From a virus, in IMG/VR virus record IMGVR_UViG_3300024306_000027, positions 1 to 64,000 of that record: a stretch of 64,000 bases of DNA. One strand, given 5' to 3'. Positions 24,351 to 34,500 of the stretch are shown here, in pieces. The notes under the pieces are model-generated. The model was not told the DNA's origin. It saw nothing but the letters and a program-made list of their open reading frames with translations, and ran no database searches. Numbering within the stretch: position 1 is the first letter of the stretch; each line of letters starts with the position of its first letter. Made by a program: the position numbers and the translations under genes.

Positions 24351-25214
24351 TTAACTAGAAAAAGTAACTGTTTGGCCGCTAGCGGCACTAGTAACAGTAT
24401 AGGTTTTATATCCGCTGGAGTTGTTTAATTGGTAAACAACTCCAGCACTAAAGTTAGCTGAAAAACTATCTGGTATACGCAAAACTACAACGCCACTGCC
24501 ACCAGCTTGACCATTTTGAGCAGTGCCGTGTTCTCCACCGCCTCCACCACCAGTGTTTGCACCGCCTGGTGTGCCACTTTGATTAGCACCTTGACCTAAG
24601 CCACCACCGCCAATACCAGCTGTGCCGCCAGTGCCAGTAGTAGCAAATCCTGCACCGCCACCACCGCCACCATAATAACTACCAGTAATTGCACTTTGCA
24701 CGCCAGCACCACCGCTGCCACCAGCAGCTACACTAACACCGCCAGGTCCACCTGCACCGCCACCACCCCCACCGCGACGACTGCCGGTTAAACCGCCACC
24801 TTCGCCGCCTGGGTAGCCTTGGCTGGCATTGCCACCCATGCCGCCTTGGCCCCAGCCACCGCCGCCACTAGCACCGTCGCCGCCAGTAGTATAGGTGGGA
24901 TTACTGCTGCCCCAACCAGCACCACGACCACCACCATAGGCAACTATACCAGCAAACTGTGAAAGACCGCCTTGAGTAGCTGGTATAGTAGGAGTAGAGT
25001 TATAATATTGGCCAACACCACCTAAGCCCACAGTTAGTGTATACGCGCTGTTTAAGCTATAGCCTATAATGTTTAAGCTTTCAACTACACCACCACCTCC
25101 GCCACCGCCACCTGCTCCACTGCCGCCACCTCCACCACCACCTACTACTAGGTAGCTAACGCTTAGTGGAACTACGCGCGGTAGTTTGCCAAATCTTAGT
25201 AGTGGACTACTCAT
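24351..25214 (-). CDS. Polyglycine-rich adhesin tip protein
   Basis: A 287-aa protein, last in the adhesin block. It begins with ~20 residues of leader and the SYLVVGGGGGGG motif that opens each glycine-rich domain in this window, then alternates Gly runs with short beta segments (LSQFAGIVAYGGGRG, SYYGGGGGGAGF) and ends with a ~50-residue beta tail (SGVVVLRIPDSF, SGYKTYTVTSAASG). Polyglycine-II sandwich domains of this type form the receptor-binding tip in phage S16 gp38-like adhesins; family resemblance here is by pattern only. ATGA overlap with the upstream gene. Confidence 0.75.
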   Translation of the reverse strand: MSSPLLRFGKLPRVVPLSVSYLVVGGGGGGGSGAGGGGGGGGVVESLNIIGYSLNSAYTLTVGLGGVGQYYNSTPTIPATQGGLSQFAGIVAYGGGRGAGWGSSNPTYTTGGDGASGGGGWGQGGMGGNASQGYPGGEGGGLTGSRRGGGGGGAGGPGGVSVAAGGSGGAGVQSAITGSYYGGGGGGAGFATTGTGGTAGIGGGGLGQGANQSGTPGGANTGGGGGGEHGTAQNGQAGGSGVVVLRIPDSFSANFSAGVVYQLNNSSGYKTYTVTSAASGQTVTFSS

Positions 25215-25552
25215 GTTGCTAATACTTGCCAGCTACTGCTAGACTCATTCCAGGTGTAAATGGCACCATCACTAGGATATGGCTGTGGTGCCGTCCACTG
25301 GCAAGTTGTTGTATCTAGTTGCCAGCTTGGATAAGGTTGTAATGGTATAAATGCGTCTAATGTTGGATTATAACTATAACCAATGCCAGCATAGTTTTTG
25401 CGTATGTTGGCATTATAACTAGTACGTACACAAGGTTGACCACGCTCACTGGCATAGAACTGTTCCCAGTCTATGCCTAGTGTGCCTTCATCGCGTCCCA
25501 CAATAACCTCAGTTACAATATTATTACTATCTAAAAATGCATAGTGTGCCAT
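25211..25552 (-). CDS. Small conserved tail-region protein, paralogue of 38707-39069
   Basis: 113 aa from ATG 25552 (MAHYAFLDSNN), five bases after the stop of the giant adhesin. It shares with the protein at 38707-39069 a MAH[Y/F]A start, the KNYAGIGY segment and a C-terminal SWQLD[12 protein letters not shown] with W/N-rich end. Proteins of this type are common in aquatic phages next to tail fibres; function unknown. The W/P/Y-rich last 40 residues look like a small WW-like or carbohydrate-binding fold (guess). Confidence 0.8.
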   Translation of the reverse strand: MAHYAFLDSNNIVTEVIVGRDEGTLGIDWEQFYASERGQPCVRTSYNANIRKNYAGIGYSYNPTLDAFIPLQPYPSWQLDTTTCQWTAPQPYPSDGAIYTWNESSSSWQVLAT

Positions 25553-25557
25553 GTTAA

Positions 25558-28500
25558 TCACCAACTAATAGTGCCGGTACCGGCAGTAAATTTATAAACT
25601 CGGTACCCAGCTCGGGTAACCGTATCGATTGTATAGACTAAGCCTAGGCTGGCTTTTAGTGGTTTAAACGTGCTTGGATAAGCAATAATGACGATACCGG
25701 AGCCACCTGCTCCTGAAGTCCCGCCAGGAGTGCTGTTAAATCCACCGCCACCGCCACCGCCAGTGTTTGTGCCACCTGGTTGTGCTGACGGGCCAGAAGG
25801 TGCATTACCTCCATCACCTCCGCCGCCCAATCCACCACTTTTCGTAAGAAAAGATGCGCTTCCACCACCACCACCAGCATAAGTTACTAAAGAACCGGAA
25901 ATAGAAGAAGCTGTTCCGTCACCTCCCTCACCTTGCCCATCAGTATTTCCCGCCTCTCCAGCTCCACCGCCACCGCCTCCAGAATTTGGTGAAGTTGCAG
26001 AATACGATCCACCAGCATTTCCTTGCCCAGCCGGAGAAGCAGCGCCGCCATTACTAGGAGAAGGTGTACCCCCGCCACCGCCTGACCCACCAGCTCTTCC
26101 GGCAATTCCAGGGGAAGTTCCTCCACCACCTCCGCCACCGCCAGCAGCAACAACACCTGGAATGGTAAATGCGCTTGGACTTGTTCCACCAACAATAGAC
26201 GATGGGAATCCATCATTTGAAGTTCCAGCGGCGGTTAATCCTGGACCACCACCGCCTACTGTAATTACATAGTTCGTTGCAGCCGAAACAGTAGTTGCAC
26301 CTGTGATAAACCCTCCGGCACCGCCACCACCACCAAGGCCAGAAGAAAAGTTTTCTCTACCGCCACCACCACCCCCACCAACCACAAGATAGTCAACCGT
26401 ACTAGGTGCAACCATGCTAGTGGTTAAGGTGCTCAGCACACCACTGTCTGGGTGGGCTTTGGTTGGGGCTGTGAAGTTAGTTGTGTAGCGTGCGAAACCT
26501 TTGGTGATGCGGAGGTCATCGATGTAGCCGTTTAATGGGGCTAGATTATCAAAACCTGATGCAATAGAAATCCTTCCAGGGCAAGTCATTGTTGTTGAGT
26601 AGGTAGCCGTTGCAGACTGCACACCATTCATATAAACAGCAAGGGTACTACCTGATCTGGCTAAAACAATATGCGTCCAAGTGCTTGCGCTTAATGCAGA
26701 TGCTGCTGTTATTCGGTCAGCATTGCTTGTAAAAAGAGCCAGCCTGCTAGAAGAGTTAATATAAAACGCCCACCCAGAATCTGTTCCTGATGCCCTAGTG
26801 TCAATTAACACAATAGCACCGGCTACCGAAGTAGGATAAACCCACATCTCAACCGTAAAGTCGCCTGTGTTGAACGACAACAAGTCCGTTGATCTTCCTA
26901 CCAAATAGTCAGCCGTCCCATCAAAGTACATGCTGCCGCTTCCATACTTCTTAATGCTGGTTGTGACCACACCAGCGTTACCTACGGTCTCGATGATATT
27001 TTTACCAGTGCTATCAATGATTCCGGCATTGGTGAAATTAAGTAGTAGACTGGTGTTGTCAAGGAGGGGAAGTGGGCCACTGGGTGGGGTAAAGTTGCTG
27101 GTGTATACGGCAGTGCCTTTGACAATTCTGGTTGAGCCAATGTAGCCCGTCCAATAATTGCTTGCAGGGCTAAATAAGGTTCCGACATATATCGCAGGAG
27201 TTGCAAGCTGGAAAGATGAATTTGAAACCGGAGTTCCTTGAGATACACCATCTTTGTACAAACTGATCGTTCCGGCGTTTCTGACTAAGGCTAGATGGGT
27301 CCAAGTGTCGTTAGTGATTGTTGCTCCGCCAAACGTCCAATTAGTCCAAGAAGCTCCGTTTGTAGATACGTCAACGGTAATCGTGTTTCCTGAGGTCCAC
27401 AAAATCAGCGCACTGTAGTTGGCGTTTCCAATCGTCAGTATGCGTGGATATGTAGATGCTTGCGTGGACGATCTGTATACCCAGGTTTCTATCGTGAAGT
27501 CGCCGGATGAAATATTGAAGGCGTCACTAGAAGCCAGATTTAGATAATCCCCACTCCCATCAAAATACGCCGACCCACCATGCACAGCAGCATCATAGGC
27601 AAACGGTGCAAAGGGTGAGAAGGGGGTGACACGGGGGGAGCCGCCAACCGTGAGGGTTTTGGGGCTAACGCTGTTATCAACAAAACGGTTGCTTTGCAGC
27701 GTTAGGATTGAAGTTGCTGATCCTGTGATTGCTGAGATATTAGTTCCGGCAGACTGAGTTGCTGTTAGCGGCGCGGTGGGCGGAGTGAAGGCTCCTGTGT
27801 ATACCGCAATGCCTTTTACAGCCCGAAAATTAGAGATAAACCCATTGACACCGTAGTTGTTAGCCCAGTTAATACCACCAATAAAAAGACCAATTTGAGC
27901 TTGTGTATATGTATAGGTTCCTGTGGCTTTTAGTACTCCGTCTTGATAGATTTTGTAGGTGTTGGCTGCATCTCTAACAACAGCAAAATGGTACCAAGTT
28001 CCAGCAGTTGGAACAAAGGAATAAGATACTCTTACAGATTCATCAACATCTAAAACAATCGTGTTATTGCTAACCAGCCTAAATCCAGCTTCAGTTTGAC
28101 CACTAGAGCCAAATGCAAAAATAACTTGATCCGCGTTTCCAGAAGCTGTGTTCCAATTTACCCAACACTCTGCTGTAAAATTTCCGCTGCCAAAATTAAA
28201 ATCTGCGTGACTAGCAACAGATAAACAATCAGTAGACCCGTTGAATGAATTCGACCAACCACTATTGCTAAAAGGACTGAACGTACCCTGCGCTACGTTT
28301 GCTCCACTGGGACGAGTAATCACATGTTGATATTCGCTTTCGTCCTGGAACCCAATGGTGTTGTAGGCACCGCGTTCTTGTAAGGTGAGTAGGGCTGTCT
28401 GCGTTCCCGTGATTGCCTGTATATTTGTTCCAGCAGATTGAGTTGCGGCTAGGGGTGCGGTGGGTGGGGTAAAAGCTGTGGTGTATACGGGAGAACCTAG

Positions 28501-29868
28501 TACAACTCTTAAACTTGAAATATATCCAGGAAAATCCGAGGTTCCTGTTATTCCACCGCCAACTTTCAAAGAATCTTGGGTTGTATACGCTTGGTTTGTG
28601 GTTTGAGTTCCTCTAGATACACCATTTACATAGAGCGTTATAGTTCCAGAATTTCTTACAACTGCAATATGCACCCATTGATTTGTTGTTATTCCTGTAT
28701 AAGTGATTCCTGGGCTACCCGTTGAATCCCACCAGTAAATAGCAGTTCCACTAGTCCTTAAAGAAAGAAGCCACCGATTAGCAAAAGCTGATGAACCATT
28801 CTGCCAAGTTCCTGCAATAACCGCGTCTGTCCCTGGTGTGCCTGTTGAATAAACCCAACCCTCAATACAAAAATCTGATGAACTTCCAAGTGTAAAAGCA
28901 GCATTACTTGCCGCACTCAAATAATCCCCACTACCATCAAAGTACCCCGACCCACTAGTGGTATCACTATCAAGAAATGAGCTAAAGCTGGAGATGCGAG
29001 TTTCGCCACTTGGTGTAAGAGTCAAGCCACCAGACTTGGCAGCGTTGGGTGTGGTGCTATCGATGAATCGATTGGATTGACAGGTAAGTAGGCTAACGGT
29101 GCCCGTTAAGGACGCTGCTACACCAGTTCCTGTATGCCCAACCGATGACGAGGTAAGGGTCGATGTGGTCGGCGTAAAGTTTCCGGTAAATAAGGCTTGA
29201 CCTTTGATAAGCCGAAAATTAGAAAGATGGCCGTTGAAGTAGTAGTTATCCGATGTTGTGTACCAGCGTCCAAGTACCGCAATTGTGTGCGTTACATCAC
29301 GATTGCTTGTCATTGAACCAGCGGCTACACCATTGATATATAAAGTTACGTTGTTTGTGCCAGACCCGCTGCGTACCACGGCCAAATGCGACCAGGTTTG
29401 AAGCCTGACGTTTGACGTTGAGTAAAATGCATCTTGACTTGCATCGTTTCCTAGCTTTACTTGAAGCTGACCGTCACCTGTGTTCCTAAATCCAAAAGCT
29501 AATCCCGCATTTCCCGTAGTGGGATCAGAACTGTAGATCCCACCCCAATTTGGTATAGAAACTGGATATACCCAGCATTCAGCAGTGAAGTCACCCGTTG
29601 AAAGAGCAAGTGCGGCTGAAGACGACGTGGTTACAAAGTCCCCAGTACCATCGAAATACGCACTCCAACTAGTGTTATACGGACTAAAACTAGTACCACG
29701 CACATCACCACTATTAGTAAGCCTAAAGTTATTTGAACTAGCATCGGAAAAGGCATTGTAGTCGCGACCAGTATTTACATCGCCTTTAAGGTGTAGGCTT
29801 ACTAGGTTATAGTAAGGATCAACTTGTACAGCACTGGTTTTTTGAGTTGCTATTAATAGCTCATTCAT
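25558..29868 (-). CDS. Giant tail adhesin: five LamG domains plus polyglycine tip
   Basis: A 1436-aa protein. Five Laminin-G/concanavalin-like jelly rolls lie in tandem at about residues 60-240, 300-470, 545-720, 775-950 and 985-1150; each has the [Y/F]FDGSGDYL strand, a [F]T[A/I/V]E.WVY strand, an LYINGV-type loop and an F[T]PP-type linker, separated by LTLQSNRF-like and FSPF-like joints. From ~1165 the sequence becomes polyglycine with YLVVGGGGGGGR and repeated Gly runs, and ends in a beta tail (VYTIDTVTRAGYRVYKF). Such proteins bind glycans or surface polymers. GC and codon choice differ from neighbouring genes. ATGA overlap with the gene upstream. Confidence 0.85.
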   Translation of the reverse strand: MNELLIATQKTSAVQVDPYYNLVSLHLKGDVNTGRDYNAFSDASSNNFRLTNSGDVRGTSFSPYNTSWSAYFDGTGDFVTTSSSAALALSTGDFTAECWVYPVSIPNWGGIYSSDPTTGNAGLAFGFRNTGDGQLQVKLGNDASQDAFYSTSNVRLQTWSHLAVVRSGSGTNNVTLYINGVAAGSMTSNRDVTHTIAVLGRWYTTSDNYYFNGHLSNFRLIKGQALFTGNFTPTTSTLTSSSVGHTGTGVAASLTGTVSLLTCQSNRFIDSTTPNAAKSGGLTLTPSGETRISSFSSFLDSDTTSGSGYFDGSGDYLSAASNAAFTLGSSSDFCIEGWVYSTGTPGTDAVIAGTWQNGSSAFANRWLLSLRTSGTAIYWWDSTGSPGITYTGITTNQWVHIAVVRNSGTITLYVNGVSRGTQTTNQAYTTQDSLKVGGGITGTSDFPGYISSLRVVLGSPVYTTAFTPPTAPLAATQSAGTNIQAITGTQTALLTLQERGAYNTIGFQDESEYQHVITRPSGANVAQGTFSPFSNSGWSNSFNGSTDCLSVASHADFNFGSGNFTAECWVNWNTASGNADQVIFAFGSSGQTEAGFRLVSNNTIVLDVDESVRVSYSFVPTAGTWYHFAVVRDAANTYKIYQDGVLKATGTYTYTQAQIGLFIGGINWANNYGVNGFISNFRAVKGIAVYTGAFTPPTAPLTATQSAGTNISAITGSATSILTLQSNRFVDNSVSPKTLTVGGSPRVTPFSPFAPFAYDAAVHGGSAYFDGSGDYLNLASSDAFNISSGDFTIETWVYRSSTQASTYPRILTIGNANYSALILWTSGNTITVDVSTNGASWTNWTFGGATITNDTWTHLALVRNAGTISLYKDGVSQGTPVSNSSFQLATPAIYVGTLFSPASNYWTGYIGSTRIVKGTAVYTSNFTPPSGPLPLLDNTSLLLNFTNAGIIDSTGKNIIETVGNAGVVTTSIKKYGSGSMYFDGTADYLVGRSTDLLSFNTGDFTVEMWVYPTSVAGAIVLIDTRASGTDSGWAFYINSSSRLALFTSNADRITAASALSASTWTHIVLARSGSTLAVYMNGVQSATATYSTTMTCPGRISIASGFDNLAPLNGYIDDLRITKGFARYTTNFTAPTKAHPDSGVLSTLTTSMVAPSTVDYLVVGGGGGGGRENFSSGLGGGGGAGGFITGATTVSAATNYVITVGGGGPGLTAAGTSNDGFPSSIVGGTSPSAFTIPGVVAAGGGGGGGGTSPGIAGRAGGSGGGGGTPSPSNGGAASPAGQGNAGGSYSATSPNSGGGGGGAGEAGNTDGQGEGGDGTASSISGSLVTYAGGGGGSASFLTKSGGLGGGGDGGNAPSGPSAQPGGTNTGGGGGGGFNSTPGGTSGAGGSGIVIIAYPSTFKPLKASLGLVYTIDTVTRAGYRVYKFTAGTGTISW

Positions 29869-30392
29869 TTTACATCTAGTCCAATAACAAATACCATATA
29901 GGTGGTAGTAGCCAAGTCGTAGACAACACCTAGTAGGTCTACACCAGTGGTGGTTAGTGTAGGCGGTGTGCCACCAGCATATTTGGTGTTGGCAGGCCAG
30001 GTTATAGTAGTACTGCCACCGTTTGTTATGCGCAGGTAAACTACCTGCGATTCGCCACTGCTAGGTGCATTTGAAAATGCAAAAGTTGTAGCAGCTGCTA
30101 GTGTTATAGTATGTATGGTATGTGTAGCTAGGTTAATGGTAACTGTGGCGCTAGCAGTACTTTGCGTGCCAATATCATTAACTTTGATCTTTTGCGCTGG
30201 CAGTGTAAGACGTTTGGGCAGTGTGATTTGCTGGCTAGTATCCACTTGCAGTGCATTTGTGCCAGCGGTTTTTAAGTTAAGTGCACCGCTAGCAATCTCT
30301 ACAAAGGTACTGCCGCCTGCTTGAATATTAAGGTCATTGGTAGCATCAGCAGTGCTAGCTATACCATTTTGTGCATTGATTACATTAGCCAT
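29865..30392 (-). CDS. Tail fibre / shaft-end beta protein
   Basis: A 175-aa Thr/Ala-rich beta protein with the ANVINAQNGIASTADATNDL opening seen in short phage fibre subunits. The middle carries an ITLPKRLTLPAQKIKVND segment, and the C-terminal half (TIHTITLAAATTFAFSN, QVVYLRITNGGSTTITWP) is typical of trimeric fibre collars that end in a beta-prism. No enzyme motif. It overlaps the giant adhesin start by four bases; likely a short fibre joining the LamG adhesins to the tail (inference). Confidence 0.7.
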   Translation of the reverse strand: MANVINAQNGIASTADATNDLNIQAGGSTFVEIASGALNLKTAGTNALQVDTSQQITLPKRLTLPAQKIKVNDIGTQSTASATVTINLATHTIHTITLAAATTFAFSNAPSSGESQVVYLRITNGGSTTITWPANTKYAGGTPPTLTTTGVDLLGVVYDLATTTYMVFVIGLDVK

Positions 30393-30407
30393 TTGTTATA
30401 TTCCTAT

Positions 30408-30857
30408 TTATTGCCAAACATTAGCGGGAGGTGCTGGCCATGTTACCACAGCTTGTGGGTTTGTTGCTATTTGGCGAAGTTGTGCGCGATAGGTGGCAAA
30501 CTCCTGCTTATTAACCAGTGTTACATCAGCCAACTGCGTCCAATCTGTGCTGGCTAGTAGCTGCTTGGCTTGCCGCTCATTTTGTGCTGCTAGGGCCAAT
30601 TGCTCAGCTTGTAGTTCTTCACTAGTTTTGGCACGTGCCTTCACTACATATACAACTCCATCTTCAATATAAGCAGGCACACGCTCTAGGACCTGTGTTT
30701 GTGCATCATACTGCTTGCGCTCTTGAATAGGTACCAAATTTTCACCGGCTAAAAATTCCTGTGTGGGTCCGGCCTGTGGAAAACTAGTATTGGGAAATAG
30801 GTCTGCTAGTGCAGCTTGATCATAGATTTGGCCATTAATTACTCGTGCATATAACAT
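30408..30857 (-). CDS. Tail fibre assembly chaperone-like protein (XkdW/DUF4376 type)
   Basis: 149 aa. The N-terminus (MLYARVINGQIYDQAAL, FPNTSFP) and the C-terminal block LLASTDWTQLADVTL-NKQEFATYRAQLRQI-WP-x-PP are the pattern of phage tail fibre assembly proteins, where a helical C-terminus with DWT and YR-x-x-LR motifs caps the fibre. Acts as a chaperone or small capping subunit for the neighbouring adhesins. 14 bases precede the next ORF downstream. Confidence 0.78.
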   Translation of the reverse strand: MLYARVINGQIYDQAALADLFPNTSFPQAGPTQEFLAGENLVPIQERKQYDAQTQVLERVPAYIEDGVVYVVKARAKTSEELQAEQLALAAQNERQAKQLLASTDWTQLADVTLVNKQEFATYRAQLRQIATNPQAVVTWPAPPANVWQ

Positions 30858-30866
30858 TTTAGTTCC

Positions 30867-31508
30867 TTATACTAGTGTAGCTATTTGGCTAGTAGTTAGT
30901 GTATCAACACTTAGTTGTTCAGGTGGTGCTGCTAATACCTGTTCAACGGGTGTTTGTTGCTCAACTAACACCTGCTGAACAGGTGTTGGTTGTAGTTGTG
31001 GTACAGGTAGATCTGGTTGAACACTGCTTGGCACGTACTTTTGACTGCCTGGACTAACTAAATCTATTAACTCCTCTACAGTAGTTGCAGCTAGTATACT
31101 AGCTTCTAGCTGATTACAGTTTGCAACAATCTCTGTGCGCGCTTGTTCCACCACAGGTGGAACAGCTATATTGCGCTCTAGTTTTCTAATCAGCATCCAG
31201 TCTGTTTCTTGCAGCTGTTGATTGCAGTTTTGTTTGTTAGCTGCAATATACTGCTGTTTTAAACTATCCAAGTCTTTGGCTGTAGCAGTGTATACTCTAT
31301 GTGGTATACCATTAAATAGTTGTATACTACTATTAGTCCAATAGAAGCGCTGATCAGGTTCTTGACTTTCTACTACCTCTAAAATACCTAAGCTGGATAA
31401 ATCAACTAAATTTCGCCAGTCAGGACCATAGTCAATACTATCAATTACTAAGCTGCGGCCAGGCTCAATAGTGCCTGTAATTTCACCACTTTTAACTATT
31501 ACAAACAT
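30867..31508 (-). CDS. Second tail fibre assembly-like protein
   Basis: 213 aa, adjacent to the giant LamG/SPRY gene upstream (gap of four bases). Residues ~95-170 have the ETDWMLIRKLERNIAVPP and ARTEIVANCNQLEASI segments of DUF4376-type tail fibre assembly proteins. The N-terminal half is beta-rich (SGEITGTIEPGRSLVID, RFYWTNSSIQLF) and the C-terminus is a Pro/Gln/Val low-complexity tail (VPQLQPTPVQQVLVEQQ). Probably the dedicated partner of the 2085-aa adhesin. Confidence 0.7.
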   Translation of the reverse strand: MFVIVKSGEITGTIEPGRSLVIDSIDYGPDWRNLVDLSSLGILEVVESQEPDQRFYWTNSSIQLFNGIPHRVYTATAKDLDSLKQQYIAANKQNCNQQLQETDWMLIRKLERNIAVPPVVEQARTEIVANCNQLEASILAATTVEELIDLVSPGSQKYVPSSVQPDLPVPQLQPTPVQQVLVEQQTPVEQVLAAPPEQLSVDTLTTSQIATLV

Positions 31509-31512
31509 ATTT

Positions 31513-34500
31513 TTACCTCGCTAGGCTATATTTAAAGGGGTTTTCAGCAAAGGCTGCGTAGATATAAGTACTACCACTGGCGTTTCTGCCTATGTTAGTG
31601 TTTCTAATTTTAAACCCATTTGATAAAAAATCTCTATCAGCATAAGTTCCTTCACTATTACTAAGATTCGGATATAGTTCTGAATCTGCAACATTGTAGC
31701 TGTTGCGTTTAGTATCATACAAATTCCAATTTTCCGTATTGTCGGACCGTTTTATCATAATCCAAGCCGGTCTAAATCCTGTGTAGACAAACGGTCCATC
31801 TGTGCTGCCGTTGCCTGTATAACTACCAAAAGCTGAGAAACCAGGAACTTCAGCAAAACAATAAGCAATTAGATTTACTCCAGTAAGTCCATTGTCTGAT
31901 GCACCTCGAACACCAAAAGTGCTGCTAGTAACTCCGCTGCCTGTACCTGACCAAATACCAGCATCACTAACGCTTGCACCACTAGTATGAAGATATAAAT
32001 ATGCATTTACACCAGTCATTTGTGTATATACTATCCAAGCGCTTGTTGTACGTCCTTTGACAATTATAAATTTTGGAGCAACGCCAAGACCATGACCAAC
32101 ACTATTTCCACCGACAACTCCTGTATAGGAAACTATAGAAAATCCTGTAGTTGGATTTGCGCGAACCTGAGCACTAATAGTTCCTGCCGTGTTTGTAACG
32201 GTAGTAGTACCAGCGTCCCAAGCCCAGCCAACGTAATTCGTTCCCGATGCGTTTATGTCAGAGCCGTTTGTTATATTTACGCCATCTGCGGCAAACGTAG
32301 TAACGTAGCCGTTTGAATTGACTTGTTCAGCGGAGGTTGTGTTGGTCTGCAGGATTGCGTTTGCTCCGCGCACCGAATCGTTTATTGAATGGTAGGCGGC
32401 GCTATTTCTAGCCTTAACCCAAAACAAATCTGGACTAAAGTTTGTTGTGAGCTTTCTGTTATTGACGCCGTCGCCGGACCAAACAAGTGCATCAAACGCC
32501 GTGTTAGATTTAACTATACTAGGTGTTGATAGGTTTTGTGTGCACAGTGCCTTGAACCCACTAGGTGCAGTGTAGTTGAATGGGCGTTGACCAAAATTAA
32601 CAGTATAATTCATTGTTCCGCCAGAACCATCAGAAGTGCATGCAAAATATTGTAGCACGGTGAGATCAGTCACTGTCATAGTTCCTTGGGAGACACCATT
32701 TTTATAAAATGTAGCTGTTCCTGTGGGACCATCGAAAGCAATCCCAATGATATCATTTTGAGTAAAGCTGGACCAATTACCTGCCTGCTGGGTAGAATCA
32801 ACCCATCTTGCTCCATCACTACGATACTGTAATCTTGGATTCCATGCAGTTGAGTTTCCAAATATTCCTACTGACCAATATGACCCTGTTTTAGATCCCA
32901 TAGTAAATTCGCAATACCATTTTGATATTCCAGACACTGACATTGAAGATAATGCCATTCGTTGATCTGTGGCTGGGGTAGTCCAATCTAAATTACCGTT
33001 TGTAAAAGTTCCACCTGAATTGTTAATGGGATTTAGTGTTGCATAATTGCCGCGCACTACGCCGCCAGATACAAAATCTTGCAGCCCTGCAAAGCCAGTT
33101 GGCGGTGTATAGGCAAATGTGCTAGCACCAAAGTTGAAGGTAGCCGTGTTAGTGCCGTATGGGCGACCAACTGCTCTGTATGTTCCAGCAGTAAGCGTGA
33201 AAGCTGGATTTGCTCCAGTAGCCGGATTACTACTTGCAAACCAAGTGCCGTTTTTTCCAAAGAACAGCTTGTTGTTATCTAAATCAAAAGCGCACATGAA
33301 GACATCACCAGCAGCCAACGACGCTGCATATGCAGCCGGCGAGTTGCCATTGAACTTTTGACCTTTTTCCAGCACATAGGCATATGAAGTTGCTTCCTGC
33401 CCCGGATAAGTCGATGAGCTATTGCCCTGGCTAATACCTATGCTGGTATCAGTGCCTGCACTAACTAAAGTTGCTTCAAAGTACCACTTGCCTGAAGAAA
33501 CGGCTGTTGTAGTATTGGCTTTATTGTAACCGGCTCCGGCTACGCCGGTAAGAGTTAAGTTGCCGTTGCTTAGGGTAACTGAGCTTGATGTAGCATCAAA
33601 AGTTGCATAACTACCTGCTACTGGCGCATCAATACCATATGGTGTAGGTGTATCTACTAGGCTATCATTACCAGCACCACTAGCCACACTAAAGTTTACA
33701 GGCGTCCACTGCTTGTGGCCAATGTCTAGGACATTGTGTGCAAAGGTGCGTACAGGCGGTGTAAATGTACCTGTATAGCGTGCATACTTGGTTATTCTAA
33801 GGTCCTGTATGTAGCCGTTATAATAATTAGCATTTTCAACACTGGTGCCAATTCGGAGATAAGTATTGTCATCAGGCATTGCAGATGCGTTAGTGCCTGA
33901 TGCAACTTCAACTCCGTTTTGATACATTTTGAAAGAATTACCATTTCTTACAACAGCAACATGAGTCCAAGTATTAGCTATAATGTCTGTATTAGATGTT
34001 ATGAAAGGCCAACCAAAAGAAGTATAAAATGCCAGTCTAGCTGCTGTACCATTCATCCAAAGCATCCAACCAGTAACTGTTGCTGTTGCTCGTCTGTCTA
34101 GAATGTCTTGTCGAGTGCTTACATTTGCAGTATACATCCAAAATTCTATTGTCCAATTGCCTGAACCAAAATTAATAGAATTGCTACTTGGCACATTAAC
34201 AGAATCACCCGTACCATCAAAATATAAACTGCCTTTAGCAGATATAAGTGATTTTTTCAGCGCGGTAACGTTACTGGCATTGCCTAGGGTTTCTAGAACA
34301 TTTTTGCCGGTATAGTCAACTATGCCAGCGTTGGTAAAGTTCAGTAAGAGGCTAGTGCCTGGTATTGCTGTAAGTGGACCACTGGGTGGGGTAAAGGCTG
34401 CGGTGTATACAGCGGTGCCTTTGACTACTCGCATGCTGCCAAGATAAAAAGGAGATGTCGCCAAACCAGCACCGTCTGCGGCAGTCGCTCCAATTGCAAA

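Noticed and set aside
20596-25552. Diversity-generating retroelement acting on the adhesins
   Set aside because: No reverse transcriptase, no template/variable repeat pair with A-specific substitutions was seen in this window.
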